Assembly (NCBI GenBank): GCA_028289405.1 | Contig: JANQPP010000176.1 | Coordinates: 1-64,000 of the forward strand | Reading direction: 5' to 3' | Source: Pirellulales bacterium | Lineage (GTDB): Bacteria; Planctomycetota; Planctomycetia; Pirellulales; JANQPP01 | Length of the DNA: 64,000 nucleotides | Shown here: positions 53,513-62,762 of the stretch, piece after piece | How positions within the stretch are numbered: position 1 is the stretch's first letter | Layout: every line of letters begins with the position of its first letter | The notes under the pieces: generated by a model | The model's database searches: none | Told to the model about the DNA's origin: nothing | The model's input: only the letters and a program-made list of their open reading frames with translations | Translations under genes and position numbers: made by a program

Positions 53513-54537
53513 TTTCGCCCGACCGCGCCGAAGAACTGCTGGGACGATTTTCTGGACTCCGCGTCGCCTTGGTGGGAGACCTATTCCTGGACAGGTATCT
53601 GGAAATCGATCCGGATCTGGACGAACCCTCCGTGGAAACCGGCCTCACGGCGTACCAGGTGACGTCCGCCCGCAGCCAGCCCGGCGCGCTGGGGACTGTC
53701 ATCAACAATCTGCACGCGCTAGGCATCACGCAGTTACGTCCGGTGACGGTCGTGGGAGATGACGGCGCGGCATATGAACTCCGCCGGGCACTGACGAGGC
53801 AAGGCGTGGATCTCGCCGGCATGCTCACCGATTCCCGCCGTCTCACGCCGACCTACACCAAACCGCTGCGCCGGCAGGCGGACGGGCCCCGGAAAGAGCT
53901 GAATCGTCTTGATATCCGCAGCCGTGAATCGCTGCGTGCTGATATGCAGTGGCGGCTGGAGCAGGCCCTGTTTCAAGCCATGGATTGGGCGGATGGGCTC
54001 ATCGTGTTGGATCAGATCGTGGACGAAGATCAGGGCATCGTGAACGCGGCGCTCCGCGACCACCTGCGCGAGGTCGCGGCGGCGTTTCCCCAAAAGTTGA
54101 TCTTCGTGGATAGCCGGGCTTTCATCGATCGTTTTTCGGCGGGCATCCTGAAAACCAACCAGTCCGAGTGCGTCTCATCCGAATCCACGGAAGAACCGGC
54201 ACTCGACGTGCTTGAAACGGCGGCTCGCAAGCGTTGCCAGCGGACGGACCAGCCCGTGTACTGCACGCTGGGAAGCCGGGGCATGCTCGTGGTACCACCC
54301 GAAGATGCGTCCCTGCATGTGCCCGCCCAACCGGCGGAAGGACCGCTTGATATCGTGGGGGCAGGCGACAGCGCCACTAGCGGCATCGTGACTTCCCTGT
54401 TGGCCGGCGCGAGCCTAGAAGAGGCGGCGGCGATGGGAAATCTCGTGGCGTCGATCACGGTTCAACAACTCGGCACCACGGGAACCGCGTCCCCGGCACA
54501 AGTGCTGGACCGCTGCCGAGCCTGGCAGAACGAGTGA
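53509..54537 (+). CDS. PfkB-family carbohydrate kinase, HldE/RfaE-like
   Basis: 342 residues. The N-terminus (LRVALVGDLFLDRYLEIDPD, then a PGALGTVINNLHALG strand-turn) resembles the ADP-heptose kinase domain of HldE. The ribokinase-fold substrate loop, the VVGDDGAAYELRRAL segment and the C-terminal GAGDSATSGIVTSLLAGASLEEAAAMGN anion-hole motif with its catalytic aspartate are present. It overlaps the preceding gene by 4 bases (ATGA) and closes the operon. Together with the HAD phosphatase it could form a kinase/phosphatase pair acting on a heptose or another sugar; the cytidylyl/adenylyl transfer domain of HldE is absent. Confidence 0.8.
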   Translation: MISPDRAEELLGRFSGLRVALVGDLFLDRYLEIDPDLDEPSVETGLTAYQVTSARSQPGALGTVINNLHALGITQLRPVTVVGDDGAAYELRRALTRQGVDLAGMLTDSRRLTPTYTKPLRRQADGPRKELNRLDIRSRESLRADMQWRLEQALFQAMDWADGLIVLDQIVDEDQGIVNAALRDHLREVAAAFPQKLIFVDSRAFIDRFSAGILKTNQSECVSSESTEEPALDVLETAARKRCQRTDQPVYCTLGSRGMLVVPPEDASLHVPAQPAEGPLDIVGAGDSATSGIVTSLLAGASLEEAAAMGNLVASITVQQLGTTGTASPAQVLDRCRAWQNE

Positions 54538-54558
54538 AGCGAAACGGGCCGCGGCTCA

Positions 54559-55791
54559 TCAAAACTCGAACTGCAACTCGCCCAGCCTTTGTTTGGTTTC
54601 TTCCATCAAGGCGTCTTCCGCCGCTTCATCCGGAGCTTCATAGGTCACGGAGAAGCGAAGAAAGTGTCCGGCATCGTCCCAAGGGACCGTGCAGACCGAA
54701 CACTGCGTGATCAGGTATTGGCTGGCCGCTTCGGCATTTTCGAACTGGGGGCCGCCGGCTAGTCCGCGCGGGCTAGGCGTGTAAAGAAAATAGCTCCCGC
54801 TGGGCATGGAACATTGGAAGCCGCATTCCCCCAGCACAGCCACGAGCTTTTCCAGGCGCCGGCGGTACTTGTCCCGCACCTGCTGGGGAATCGTGGGATC
54901 ATCGAGCGCGGCCACGCCTGCCTTCTGAATGGCGATGAACTGCCCCGAGTCGCTATTGTCCTTGATGTCCGAAAACGCCTGCACAATCCGCTCGTTCCCG
55001 CAGACCCAGCCCAACCGCCAGCCGATCATGTGAAAGCCCTTGGAGAGCGTATGCACCTCCACGCCGACCTCCTTAGCCCCCGGCACGGAGAGAAAACTCA
55101 GCGGCGGACCGGAAAACGTCAATGGCAGGTGGGCCGCGTCTTGCACGACGACGAGGCTGTTCTTGCGGGCGAAGTCGATCACCGCCTCGTAGAATTCCCG
55201 CGTGGCCACGGCGCCGGTGGGGCTGTTCGGGTAATTCAACACCAGCAGTTTGGCCCGCTCTAGGATCTCCGCTGGAATCTCGTCCAGGCGTGGCAGAAAC
55301 CCATTTTCCGCGCGGAGCGGTAAGGGAAATACCTCGCCGCCGTAGTAGCGGGTATGCGTCCCGGCCACGGGATAACCAGGCACGGTCATCAGCGTGACAT
55401 CACCCGGATTGATGAATGCCGCCGGCAGCATGGCCAGCGCCGGCTTGGAGCCGATGCTGTGATTGACCTCCTTACCCGGGTCGAGCTCCACGCCATACGA
55501 GCGTTGCATGAAGCGGGCCACGGCCTGCTTGAATTCCAGAATGCCGTTGTCGGCGTAACCCCGGTTTTCCGGGAGGTGGATTTCGCGGGCCATTACCTCT
55601 CGGACCGATTCGGGCACTACCTCATCGTTCTCGCCGATGCCGAAGTCGATCAGCGCACGCTCGGGATGGTCCGCCAGCGCCTTCCGTTTGGCGCGTTTGA
55701 TCTTTTCGAACTTGTAGATCGCGGTGCCCTTGCCGTATTGGGCGCCGCCAATCCGCTCGGCGAATAGGGCCTGAAAATAAGGATCGTCCAT
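54559..55791 (-). CDS. dapL: LL-diaminopimelate aminotransferase
   Basis: DapL makes LL-2,6-diaminopimelate from tetrahydrodipicolinate in one PLP-dependent step of the lysine/peptidoglycan pathway. 410 residues, class I/II aminotransferase fold: RALIDFGIGENDE, NRGYADNGILEFKQAVARF, the SIGSKPALAMLPAAF loop, PNSPTGAVATREFY (PLP phosphate/NPTG-like), DAAHLPLTF with the PLP-ring aspartate and the catalytic lysine in VHTLSKGFHMIGWRLGW, followed by the RFSVTYEAP arginine. AAGGAAG precedes the ATG. It stands as a single gene, convergent with the PfkB operon; its presence indicates the aminotransferase variant of lysine synthesis. Confidence 0.9.
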   Translation of the reverse strand: MDDPYFQALFAERIGGAQYGKGTAIYKFEKIKRAKRKALADHPERALIDFGIGENDEVVPESVREVMAREIHLPENRGYADNGILEFKQAVARFMQRSYGVELDPGKEVNHSIGSKPALAMLPAAFINPGDVTLMTVPGYPVAGTHTRYYGGEVFPLPLRAENGFLPRLDEIPAEILERAKLLVLNYPNSPTGAVATREFYEAVIDFARKNSLVVVQDAAHLPLTFSGPPLSFLSVPGAKEVGVEVHTLSKGFHMIGWRLGWVCGNERIVQAFSDIKDNSDSGQFIAIQKAGVAALDDPTIPQQVRDKYRRRLEKLVAVLGECGFQCSMPSGSYFLYTPSPRGLAGGPQFENAEAASQYLITQCSVCTVPWDDAGHFLRFSVTYEAPDEAAEDALMEETKQRLGELQFEF

Positions 55792-55876
55792 TCGTACTTT
55801 TCTTCCTTAAAACTGTGCTAGCTCATTGCCGACGTACCCATTTGTTCATGGCAACGACGAATCTCAGCGTCGATTG

Positions 55877-57424
55877 TCAAGCGGAATCCGCGTTGGGAAG
55901 CGGCGCGTTGTCCGGCGTAACACGGTACTTTTCTCGCAACCGCTCGAGCTCAGCCTTCAGCTCCCGCGTGATTCCTTCATACGCCGGTTCACCGTAAACG
56001 CTCTGAAGCTCGTGAGGGTCTTGTTGCAGGTCATACAATTCCCACTCATTTAATTTGTAAAAGTAGATCAGCTTGTAGCGATCCGTCCGCACGCCATAAT
56101 GCCGGCGGACATCGTGCGGGCCCGGATATTCGTAGTAGTGATAGTAGAAGCTCTTTCGCCAGTCGGCTGGCGTTTCGCCTTCGAGCAGCGGCACGAGACT
56201 GCGGCCCTGCATGTCGTCGGGGATCTCCACGTCGGCAATATCCAGGAAAGTTTCAGCGAAGTCGAGATTCGAAACCAGATCCCGGTTTTCGGTGCCGGCT
56301 TCCACCATGCCCGGCCACCGCACGACGAGCGGCATATGGAGCGATTCCTCGTACATCCACCGCTTGTCATACCAGCCATGTTCGCCCAAGTACCAGCCCT
56401 GGTCCGAGGAGTAGATCACGATCGTATTCTCCGCCAGGCCGGATTCATCGAGATACTTCAACACGCGGCCCAAGTTTTCGTCCACCGCTTTCACACAGCG
56501 GAGATAGTCCTTGATATAGCGCTGATACTTCCAGCGGACGAGATCCCGGCCTTGCAGGTTCGCCTCCTCGAAGGCTTGGTTCTTGGGGCCGTAAGCGGCG
56601 TTCCAAGCCGCGAGTTGCTCGTCCGTCAGGTTGCGTGGCGCGTTGAGCTTGAGATCCGCCGCGTTGAGATGTTTGGCGACCGTCATGGATTGGCTGCGGG
56701 CCGCGGTTCCCCGACCAGAGTAATCGTCGAACAGCGTTTCTGGTTCGGGGATCGTGACGTCGTCATACAAGTTCAAATGCCTGGGAGCCGGCTGCCAGTT
56801 GCGATGCGGCGCCTTGTGCTGGTACATGAGCATGAACGGCTCGTCCCCGTCGCGCCCATTCTCCAGCCAATCCAGGGCAATGTCGGTGATGATGTCCGTG
56901 GTGTAGCCGGTGTGCTGCTTGCGCTCGCCATTTTCGATCATGGGCGGATTGTAGTACGGCCCCTGCCCAATAAGGACGTTCCAATAGTCGAAGCCAGTGG
57001 GATCGGAAGCCAGGTGCCATTTGCCGACCATCGCGGTCTGGTAGCCTGCTTTCCGCAGCAGCTTGGGAAAGGTTTGCTGGCTGCCATCGAAACGGTTGCC
57101 GTTGCGGAGGAATCCATTCAGGTGGCTGTATTTGCCGGTGAGAATCACGGCCCGGCTGGGACCGCAGATGGAATTCGTGACCAGGCAGTGGCGAAACAGC
57201 ATCCCCTCATGGGCCAGGCGGTCCATGTTCGGCGTCTGGTTGATCCGCGAACCGTAGGCACTCATGGCCAAAGGGGAGTGGTCGTCGGTGAAGACGAAGA
57301 GAATGTTCGGTCGGTCGGCCAAAGCTGCTCGGCCCGAGAAGAAGAAGGCGCCGCACAGCACTGCGCAAACCAAGCAGAGCCATAAAAGAGGTCGGGAATC
57401 TGGTTTGGGCAGTGTCAATCTCAT
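55877..57424 (-). CDS. Secreted sulfatase
   Basis: 515 residues with a signal peptide ([24 protein letters not shown]). The alkaline-phosphatase-fold sulfatase family is clear: metal-site [14 protein letters not shown], the formylglycine motif [16 protein letters not shown] with the cysteine to be converted, [11 protein letters not shown], and the C-terminal [31 protein letters not shown]. Planctomycetes carry dozens of such enzymes for desulfating algal or host glycans. Substrate class cannot be read from sequence. The open frame continues upstream, but homology and the signal sequence start at the ATG at 57424. A single gene between dapL and the NagD-like gene. Confidence 0.93.
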   Translation of the reverse strand: MRLTLPKPDSRPLLWLCLVCAVLCGAFFFSGRAALADRPNILFVFTDDHSPLAMSAYGSRINQTPNMDRLAHEGMLFRHCLVTNSICGPSRAVILTGKYSHLNGFLRNGNRFDGSQQTFPKLLRKAGYQTAMVGKWHLASDPTGFDYWNVLIGQGPYYNPPMIENGERKQHTGYTTDIITDIALDWLENGRDGDEPFMLMYQHKAPHRNWQPAPRHLNLYDDVTIPEPETLFDDYSGRGTAARSQSMTVAKHLNAADLKLNAPRNLTDEQLAAWNAAYGPKNQAFEEANLQGRDLVRWKYQRYIKDYLRCVKAVDENLGRVLKYLDESGLAENTIVIYSSDQGWYLGEHGWYDKRWMYEESLHMPLVVRWPGMVEAGTENRDLVSNLDFAETFLDIADVEIPDDMQGRSLVPLLEGETPADWRKSFYYHYYEYPGPHDVRRHYGVRTDRYKLIYFYKLNEWELYDLQQDPHELQSVYGEPAYEGITRELKAELERLREKYRVTPDNAPLPNADSA

Positions 57425-57750
57425 GGCAGTCCTCGCACGGTCCGGGAAGAAGGTCAGGGCGTGAGGGTGTTGGGTTCGCGCGCACCGCCGCGATTCAATC
57501 TCCGGCAGCGGTGACGCGGAGGGTAGTTTACAAGATTTTGGTACGGGTCGCGAAGTGGCCATTCGCGGAATTATCGCGTTCCGTGCCACGGCTGGCTTGT
57601 CCAGTACAGTAGCCTGGGTGCTCGCCACGCAGGAGAATGCGCGATAGGGAAGTGGATCTCAAGACGCCCATGGCGTTCGGTGGCAAAGCCAAAGGTAGGC
57701 AGCAAGTCGCTTACCCCCATCAAGACTCGCCGAAATGTCCCGCGGTCCTT

Positions 57751-58602
57751 TCAACCGCTGTGCACCCTGGCCCATTCGGCCAGGTCGAGGGGCGTGTCGT
57801 CGTCGCGGTTCATGGTGGGGACGAGATCATCGAGACGTTGGTCCGGCCCGCAAAGATCGGCCACGGAATCGAGCACCATGTCGGGCCGGAAGGCGTAGTT
57901 TGCCAGGTCCGCTTCCTGGGTGCCGCCGGAGAGAACCAGCACGGTACGGTAGCCCATCTGCACGCCGCCGAGGATGTCCGTCTCCATCGTGTCGCCGATC
58001 ATGATCGTTTCGGAGGTCATCAGGCCCAGTTCCTTTCGCGCGGCCCGCATCATCACGGGGCTCGGTTTGCCCACGCTGAACGCCTTGGTGCCGGTGGCCG
58101 TTTCTAAGAAGGCGACCATCGCCCCGCAGCCGGAGCGTGTCCCCCGGTCGGTGGGACAATTCGGATCGAGGTTCGTGGCGATCAGCTTGGCCCCATCCAG
58201 AATGAGCTGCACGGCGGTGTCCAGCATCTCCGTACTCAGTGTGCGGCCTTCTCCCACCACAACATAGTCGGGCGACTTGTCCACGATGGAGTAGCCATTG
58301 GTATGTAGGGCGTTGAGCAAACCACCTTCGCCGATGACATACGCCGTCCCGTCCGGTTTTTGGGTGGAGAGAAATCTGGCTGTGGCCATGGCACACGTGA
58401 AGACATGTTTCTCCTCCACCGGGATGCCCATACGAAATAACTTGGTGGCCACGTCACGGCGGGTCCGCTGGCTATTGTTCGTGAGGAACATGAAAGGAAT
58501 GTTCCGCAGCTTCAGTTCCTGAATGAAGCGTTCCGCGCCCGGGATGAGCTGAGATCCCCGATAGATGACGCCATCCATGTCGATTAAAAAACCCTTCTTC
58601 AT
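57751..58602 (-). CDS. HAD-IIA (NagD-like) phosphatase
   Basis: 283 residues. Motif I MKKGFLIDMDGVIYRGSQLIPGAERF, the threonine motif II FLTNNSQRTRRDVATKL, a C2b cap of about 110 residues (VVGEGRTLSTEMLDTAVQLI, ATNLDPNCPTDRG), the lysine in SVGKPSPVMMRAA and motif IV MIGDTMETDILGGVQMGYRTVLVLSG identify the NagD/AraL/p-nitrophenylphosphatase group. These dephosphorylate small phosphometabolites, often nucleotides or glycerol phosphate by-products. AAAGGA precedes the ATG at 58602. Long upstream frames belong to no family. Single gene. Confidence 0.9.
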   Translation of the reverse strand: MKKGFLIDMDGVIYRGSQLIPGAERFIQELKLRNIPFMFLTNNSQRTRRDVATKLFRMGIPVEEKHVFTCAMATARFLSTQKPDGTAYVIGEGGLLNALHTNGYSIVDKSPDYVVVGEGRTLSTEMLDTAVQLILDGAKLIATNLDPNCPTDRGTRSGCGAMVAFLETATGTKAFSVGKPSPVMMRAARKELGLMTSETIMIGDTMETDILGGVQMGYRTVLVLSGGTQEADLANYAFRPDMVLDSVADLCGPDQRLDDLVPTMNRDDDTPLDLAEWARVHSG

Positions 58603-59128
58603 TTTCCGCGATCCTTTGCGCTGAAAAGTGGTGAATCTTGCCGGGACGGACATTATAGCCGCTGGAAATCCCCTGCTTGTCGATCCTTCGGGAGCAATCG
58701 TCATGCCGAATCCGAACCGGCCGATAATCGCCACAAATCCAGATATAAATTTATATTTCCGTCGATTTATGTAGACTTCGTCGACGACGGGAATAACGGA
58801 CGGATGACAAAAAAGGCCCGCTCCGCCGCGGCGGAGCGTTTTTCGCAAATGGAAGAGGCATCTACGTTTGAGTCGCGCTGTGCGGTGGGCCACTGGACAA
58901 CACGTACCAGCCCGGAAAACCTCGCCCGTGCGCGCGGTCCGGAAAGGCACGGGACTGACAATTTTTTTCTAAGCGCCTCGTGATTGGAGGCACCTTCCGG
59001 CAGCTTGGAAGCCGTGTCCAATCTTTGCGCAAAACTCAGCGAATTCTCGTGCAGTACCGCGTGTAGACGATTTCACTTTTAATGGAAGATCAAATGCTGG
59101 CTGCCGGCGTGTACTAGCGTGCAACGCA
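58603..59128. other. Intergenic stretch between the NagD-like and SprA-related genes
   Basis: About 525 bases. It contains the perfect palindromic terminator (58819-58838) and a short A+T-rich patch at 58740-58760. No coding frame is supported. A small RNA transcribed leftward from about 59100 and ended by the palindrome is possible. Confidence 0.4.
58808..58843. terminator. Perfect palindromic terminator in a gene-free stretch
   Basis: A 20-bp perfect palindrome, half-site CGCTCCGCCG, spans 58819-58838, with TTTTT after it on the plus strand and the same on the minus strand (AAAAAAGG before it). No annotated gene ends at this point: the closest is the minus-strand gene stopping 290 bases away (59129). 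It may end an unrecognised small RNA or the SprA transcript. Confidence 0.7.
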
Positions 59129-59890
59129 TCAAGCGAGCAGGTTCAGCAGCAGGCCCGTCACGGCGGTGTCTTCCGAGAAAGTGGACTCCCCACCGGCGGA
59201 AAACGGCGGGCGAGGAAAGGGCCGATGTTTCGCGGATTCGGACGATGCCTCGGAGGCGAGCCCGCCTGTGGTTTCGGCTTCGGGGTTTTGATCGGCTTCG
59301 CGAAGTTCCAGCCGGGCTTGGGTCTCCATCTTCGTCGCTTGCGCGGCGACCTTTTGGTCCTGAGCGGAGGGTTCGGCGGGTGCCAACGCGGCCGCGCGGA
59401 TCACTTGGGCCTTTTGAATCGTGGCTTCGGGATCACCGGGGACGGGAGCCGTGTCGATATTCACGTGCCCCGCCACCGCGTATCGGCGGCCAACCGGACC
59501 AGTCTCGTATTCGTAGTGCGGCCCGCTTTGCACGTACGGTCCGGCAGCAGCGACGTGCGCCTGTTCGTGGGCCCGGACTTCGCGGTCCCGCGCTTTGAGG
59601 GACTCGACTTGCCGCTGCTCTTCCGGTTCGAGTTGGCCGATAATTTGGCCTGCGACTTCGGAGTAGACATCTCGGGCGTTCGACTCCGAAGATGCTTCCG
59701 CATTTTCACTAGCCGCGCCTTCCGCTTTCGCCGAATTGGAGCCGATGGAGGAAGCTGTTGGATCGCTAGAAGGTGTACGGGCGGATCGGTTGCCGGGAAT
59801 CGGCGGCTGCCGAGTTGAAATGACTGCCGGAGGGATATTCGCCGCTATCCGCATCGCGAGTTGGGAGGCCGGAATCTTGCCCGAATGCAT
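59129..59890 (-). CDS. SprA-related putative metalloprotease-domain protein
   Basis: 253 residues. The central domain has EEQRQVESLKARDREVRAHEQAHVAAAGPYVQSGPHYEYETGPVGRRYAVAGHVNIDTAPVPGDPEATIQKAQVIRAAALAP, which I recognise as the SprA-related family with its HEQAH zinc-protease-like motif. The flanks are low-complexity: Ser/Ala/Glu-rich before (about 30-75) and after (about 180-230). Family members are widespread but poorly characterised, and some carry out surface proteolysis or substrate processing. Divergent from rpmF. No lipobox or signal peptide is obvious. Confidence 0.72.
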   Translation of the reverse strand: MHSGKIPASQLAMRIAANIPPAVISTRQPPIPGNRSARTPSSDPTASSIGSNSAKAEGAASENAEASSESNARDVYSEVAGQIIGQLEPEEQRQVESLKARDREVRAHEQAHVAAAGPYVQSGPHYEYETGPVGRRYAVAGHVNIDTAPVPGDPEATIQKAQVIRAAALAPAEPSAQDQKVAAQATKMETQARLELREADQNPEAETTGGLASEASSESAKHRPFPRPPFSAGGESTFSEDTAVTGLLLNLLA

Positions 59891-60023
59891 ACATATTGCC
59901 AGACTTTTCCGTTATCTGGCATCGACTGAGACCGGCGCGGTCTGTACGCGACCCGCGAAAAGTTGTGCGGGGAGGGTTATGCCGCCTGACGGGGAAGCCT
60001 CGAAATTCCATCGCTCAGGCGAA

Positions 60024-60052
60024 TTGACGTGAGATCATCGCCGGCATAGAAT
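60024..60052 (+). promoter_or_regulatory. Promoter of the rpmF-fab cluster
   Basis: TTGACG (60024-60029), exactly 17 bases and TAGAAT (60047-60052), about 89 bases upstream of the rpmF ATG. Both boxes and spacing are close to the sigma-70 ideal. The predicted start near 60059 leaves an ~80-nt leader. Confidence 0.65.
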
Positions 60053-60140
60053 TCGGGGTTTATATTTCGGCTGCGCTATCCCTGTTCGCCAAGACCGGCG
60101 GCGGATGGCGGGCCTTGTTCGCGGACCGGAAGTTGGTGCC

Positions 60141-60323
60141 ATGGCCGTACCGAAACGACGACAATCCAATGCCCGGACGGGAAACCGCCGGTCGCACGAC
60201 CGCATCAAGCCGAAAGAGCTGTCGATTTGCAGGGGATGTAATCAGCCCATACCCACGCATGTCGTCTGCCCCATTTGCGGGTATTACATGGGCCGCACCG
60301 TGGTCGAACAGGAAGAAAGCTGA
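60141..60323 (+). CDS. rpmF: 50S ribosomal protein bL32
   Basis: 60 residues: MAVPKRRQSNARTGNRRSH at the N-terminus, then the Cys4 zinc ribbon CRGCNQPIPTHVVCPICGYYMGRTV. All four cysteines are kept, so it is the zinc-containing form. rpmF next to fatty-acid-synthesis genes is the classical bacterial arrangement, but plsX and fabH, normally between rpmF and fabD, are missing here. Confidence 0.95.
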   Translation: MAVPKRRQSNARTGNRRSHDRIKPKELSICRGCNQPIPTHVVCPICGYYMGRTVVEQEES

Positions 60324-60437
60324 CCGCGTACTGCTAAAAAGTGCTGTCCACAGGGGCCAAGCTCAACCGATAAGGACGCGGTTTGTTCATTCACTCACGG
60401 GACTTCCGTGGGCTCCGCCTATTCTGGGACATGAACC

Positions 60438-61349
60438 GTGACGAAAATCGCTTTCTTGTTTCCGGGGCAAGGGGCCCAAACCGTCGGGATGGGCCAGCGT
60501 TTGGCGGAATCCTTGCCTGCGGCGCGTGATTTGTTCGACCGCGCCCAAGCCGTGCTGGGTTACGATCTCGCGGAGCTTTGCTTTCAAGGCCCGGCGGAAG
60601 ATCTGGACACGACGGCGATTAGCCAACCGGGGTTGTTCGTGACGAGCCTGGCGGCGCTAGAAACGTTACGAGACCAGACCCCCGAGGTGGTACTGGCCTG
60701 CGAGGCCGTCGCGGGGCTGAGCCTGGGAGAATACACGGCGCTAGTTTTCGCGGGCGTGATGGACTTTGAAGCGGGACTGCGGCTAGTACAACAGCGTGGT
60801 CAGGCGATGCAAGAAGCTGCGGACCGCCAACCCAGCGGGATGGTCAGCATTCTTGGTTTGCAGCGAGAGCAAGTGGAATCCATTTGCGATCGTGCCCGAC
60901 AGCCGGGTGAAGTGCTCGGCATCGCCAACTTCCTCTGTCCGGGAAATATCGTCGTTTCCGGGCACAATGCCTCTTGTGAAAAAGCGGCGGAGATCGCCGA
61001 AGCCGAGGGGGCCATGAAGGCGATGCCACTAGCCGTGGCCGGGGCCTTTCACACAGAATTGATGGAGCCGTCCCGAAATAAGCTGGCCGGAGCGTTAAGC
61101 GAAGTCTCCATGCGTTCGCCGGCCATTCCGGTCATTTCCAACGTGGATGCCCAGCCGCACGATAATCCGGAGGAAATCCGTGAACTGCTCGTGAGACAAC
61201 TGGTGGGACCAGTGCTCTGGGAGGATTCCATGCGGTGGTTTTTGGGTCGCGGATTCGACAGCTTCTACGAAGTCGGTCCCGGCCGCGTGTTGCGGGGACT
61301 TCTGCGCCGCATGGACCGTTCCTTGCCCTGCGAAAACATCGCTTGCTAG
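60438..61349 (+). CDS. fabD: Malonyl-CoA:ACP transacylase
   Basis: FabD moves malonyl from CoA to acyl carrier protein. 303 residues from a GTG start. IAFLFPGQGAQTVGMGQRLAESLP at the N-terminus, the nucleophile motif LSLGEYTALVFAG (usually GHSLGE, here GLSLGE), the RGQAMQEAADRQPSGMVSILG segment, GNIVVSGHN and VAGAFHTELM with the catalytic histidine. The Gly-His-to-Gly-Leu change before the nucleophile is common in this phylum. It follows rpmF by 114 bases and precedes fabG by 48 bases. Confidence 0.94.
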   Translation: MTKIAFLFPGQGAQTVGMGQRLAESLPAARDLFDRAQAVLGYDLAELCFQGPAEDLDTTAISQPGLFVTSLAALETLRDQTPEVVLACEAVAGLSLGEYTALVFAGVMDFEAGLRLVQQRGQAMQEAADRQPSGMVSILGLQREQVESICDRARQPGEVLGIANFLCPGNIVVSGHNASCEKAAEIAEAEGAMKAMPLAVAGAFHTELMEPSRNKLAGALSEVSMRSPAIPVISNVDAQPHDNPEEIRELLVRQLVGPVLWEDSMRWFLGRGFDSFYEVGPGRVLRGLLRRMDRSLPCENIAC

Positions 61350-61397
61350 CAGGCAAGTAATCAGAACTCAGGAATATATACGGAGTCCAGCGAATCG

Positions 61398-62168
61398 ATG
61401 GCCGCACAAGCAACAGAAATGCTCAGCGTGGACCTGAGCGGACAGATTGCCCTCGTCACGGGAGCATCCCGAGGGATTGGAAAGGCCATCGCCGTGGCTC
61501 TGGGCCAGAGTGGCGCGAAGGTGGCGTGCGTCGCCCGGCAGCGGGAGAAGTTGGAGGAAGTAGCCAGCCAAATCCAGAAAGCTGGCGGAGAAGCAGGTGT
61601 GTTCGGCTGTGATGTCACGAATTCCGAGGAAGTCAACGCGGTCGTGGAGCAGGTCGCGAACGAGTGGGACGGCTTGCAAATCTTGGTCAACAACGCGGGG
61701 ATTACCCAGGACACCTTGATTCCACGCATGTCGGACGAGCAATGGGACTCCGTGCTGAATACGAATCTGCGCGGAGCGTTTTTGTTTACCCGCGCGGCCA
61801 GCTTTCCCATGATGCAAGCCCGGTATGGGCGTATCATCAACATCACGAGCGTCTCCGGCCTGATGGGGAATCCGGGCCAGTCCAACTATTCGGCCTCCAA
61901 GGCGGGGATGATTGGCTTCACCCGCACGGTAGCCCGAGAGCTGGGGAGCCGTAAGATTACCGTGAACGCGATTGCTCCCGGCTTTATCGAGACGGAAATG
62001 ACGGCAGCCTTGGGTCCGGCCCTGCAAGAGGAGGTCAAAAAGCGTGTCCCGGCGAAGCGGTTGGGGCAAACCGATGAGGTCGCCAACGCGGTGTTGTTCT
62101 TGGCCAGCAAATCCGCCGGCTATGTCAACGGGCACGTGCTCACGATCGACGGCGGCATGACCGCATAA
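61398..62168 (+). CDS. fabG: 3-oxoacyl-ACP reductase
   Basis: FabG reduces beta-ketoacyl-ACP with NADPH. 256 residues; SDR fold with the coenzyme loop TGASRGIGKAIAVALGQSG, DVTNSEE, NNAGITQDTLIPRMSDEQWDSVLNTNL and the catalytic Ser-Tyr-Lys in ITSVSGLMGNPGQSNYSASKAG. The C-terminal PAKRLGQTDEVANAVLFLASKSAGYVNGHVLTIDGGM is typical. Third gene of the rpmF-fab cluster. Confidence 0.95.
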   Translation: MAAQATEMLSVDLSGQIALVTGASRGIGKAIAVALGQSGAKVACVARQREKLEEVASQIQKAGGEAGVFGCDVTNSEEVNAVVEQVANEWDGLQILVNNAGITQDTLIPRMSDEQWDSVLNTNLRGAFLFTRAASFPMMQARYGRIINITSVSGLMGNPGQSNYSASKAGMIGFTRTVARELGSRKITVNAIAPGFIETEMTAALGPALQEEVKKRVPAKRLGQTDEVANAVLFLASKSAGYVNGHVLTIDGGMTA

Positions 62169-62515
62169 CGAGGCTTGGAAAGAAATCAACGCTGCCAGCG
62201 AAACAGGTAACGGGGAGCCTACTCGGCGGCGATTCCCAGACAATGGGCTGAGCTAGACACCGCGCAAAAAAGCGGGTATATCATTAACCTTTCTTGTGGA
62301 ATTGCTCTATTTTGTACGAGAAAACCGGCTTTTGGCTTGGTCCGCGCCCATGTGCAGCGTCGAGGTCTTTACGTGCCTCACGCCCCAATTCAGAAAATTT
62401 TTGTAAACATCGCCGTGTGCGTAAGTTCTGATGGCACGTTCAGCCAAACTTTCGCCACCGATACACTTGGACAAATTTCAATACCTCTTTTTTCATAGTG
62501 AGGAGATCCTTGAAA
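62169..62515. other. fabG-acpP intergenic stretch
   Basis: About 350 bases, unusually long for this gene pair and rather A+T-rich in the middle (62275-62330). acpP therefore probably has its own promoter, but no pair of boxes with good spacing stands out. No repeat or hairpin is recognised. Confidence 0.4.
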
Positions 62516-62752
62516 GTGGCTTCCGTAAAAGAGCGCGTGGTGGATATCGTAGCCGAACAATTGGGCGTCGATAAAGACCGCGTCAAGGACGACGCCCAAT
62601 TCATCAATGACCTTGGTGCCGACTCGTTGGATATCGTGGAATTGGTCATGGAACTCGAAGAAGAGTTCGACATCAACATTCCCGACGATGCCGCGGAAAA
62701 GATTCAGACCGTGGGCCAGGCGATCGAATATATCGAGAAATCCCAGCAGTAA
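62516..62752 (+). CDS. acpP: Acyl carrier protein
   Basis: 78 residues beginning at a GTG ([17 protein letters not shown], matching the family MASVEERV start). The 4'-phosphopantetheine serine sits in [35 protein letters not shown] is at 62501-62505, 10 bases before the GTG; a TTG at 62510 is a closer but less likely start. fabF follows after 10 bases, the universal acpP-fabF arrangement. Confidence 0.92.
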   Translation: MASVKERVVDIVAEQLGVDKDRVKDDAQFINDLGADSLDIVELVMELEEEFDINIPDDAAEKIQTVGQAIEYIEKSQQ

Positions 62753-62762
62753 ATCTTCCTCC

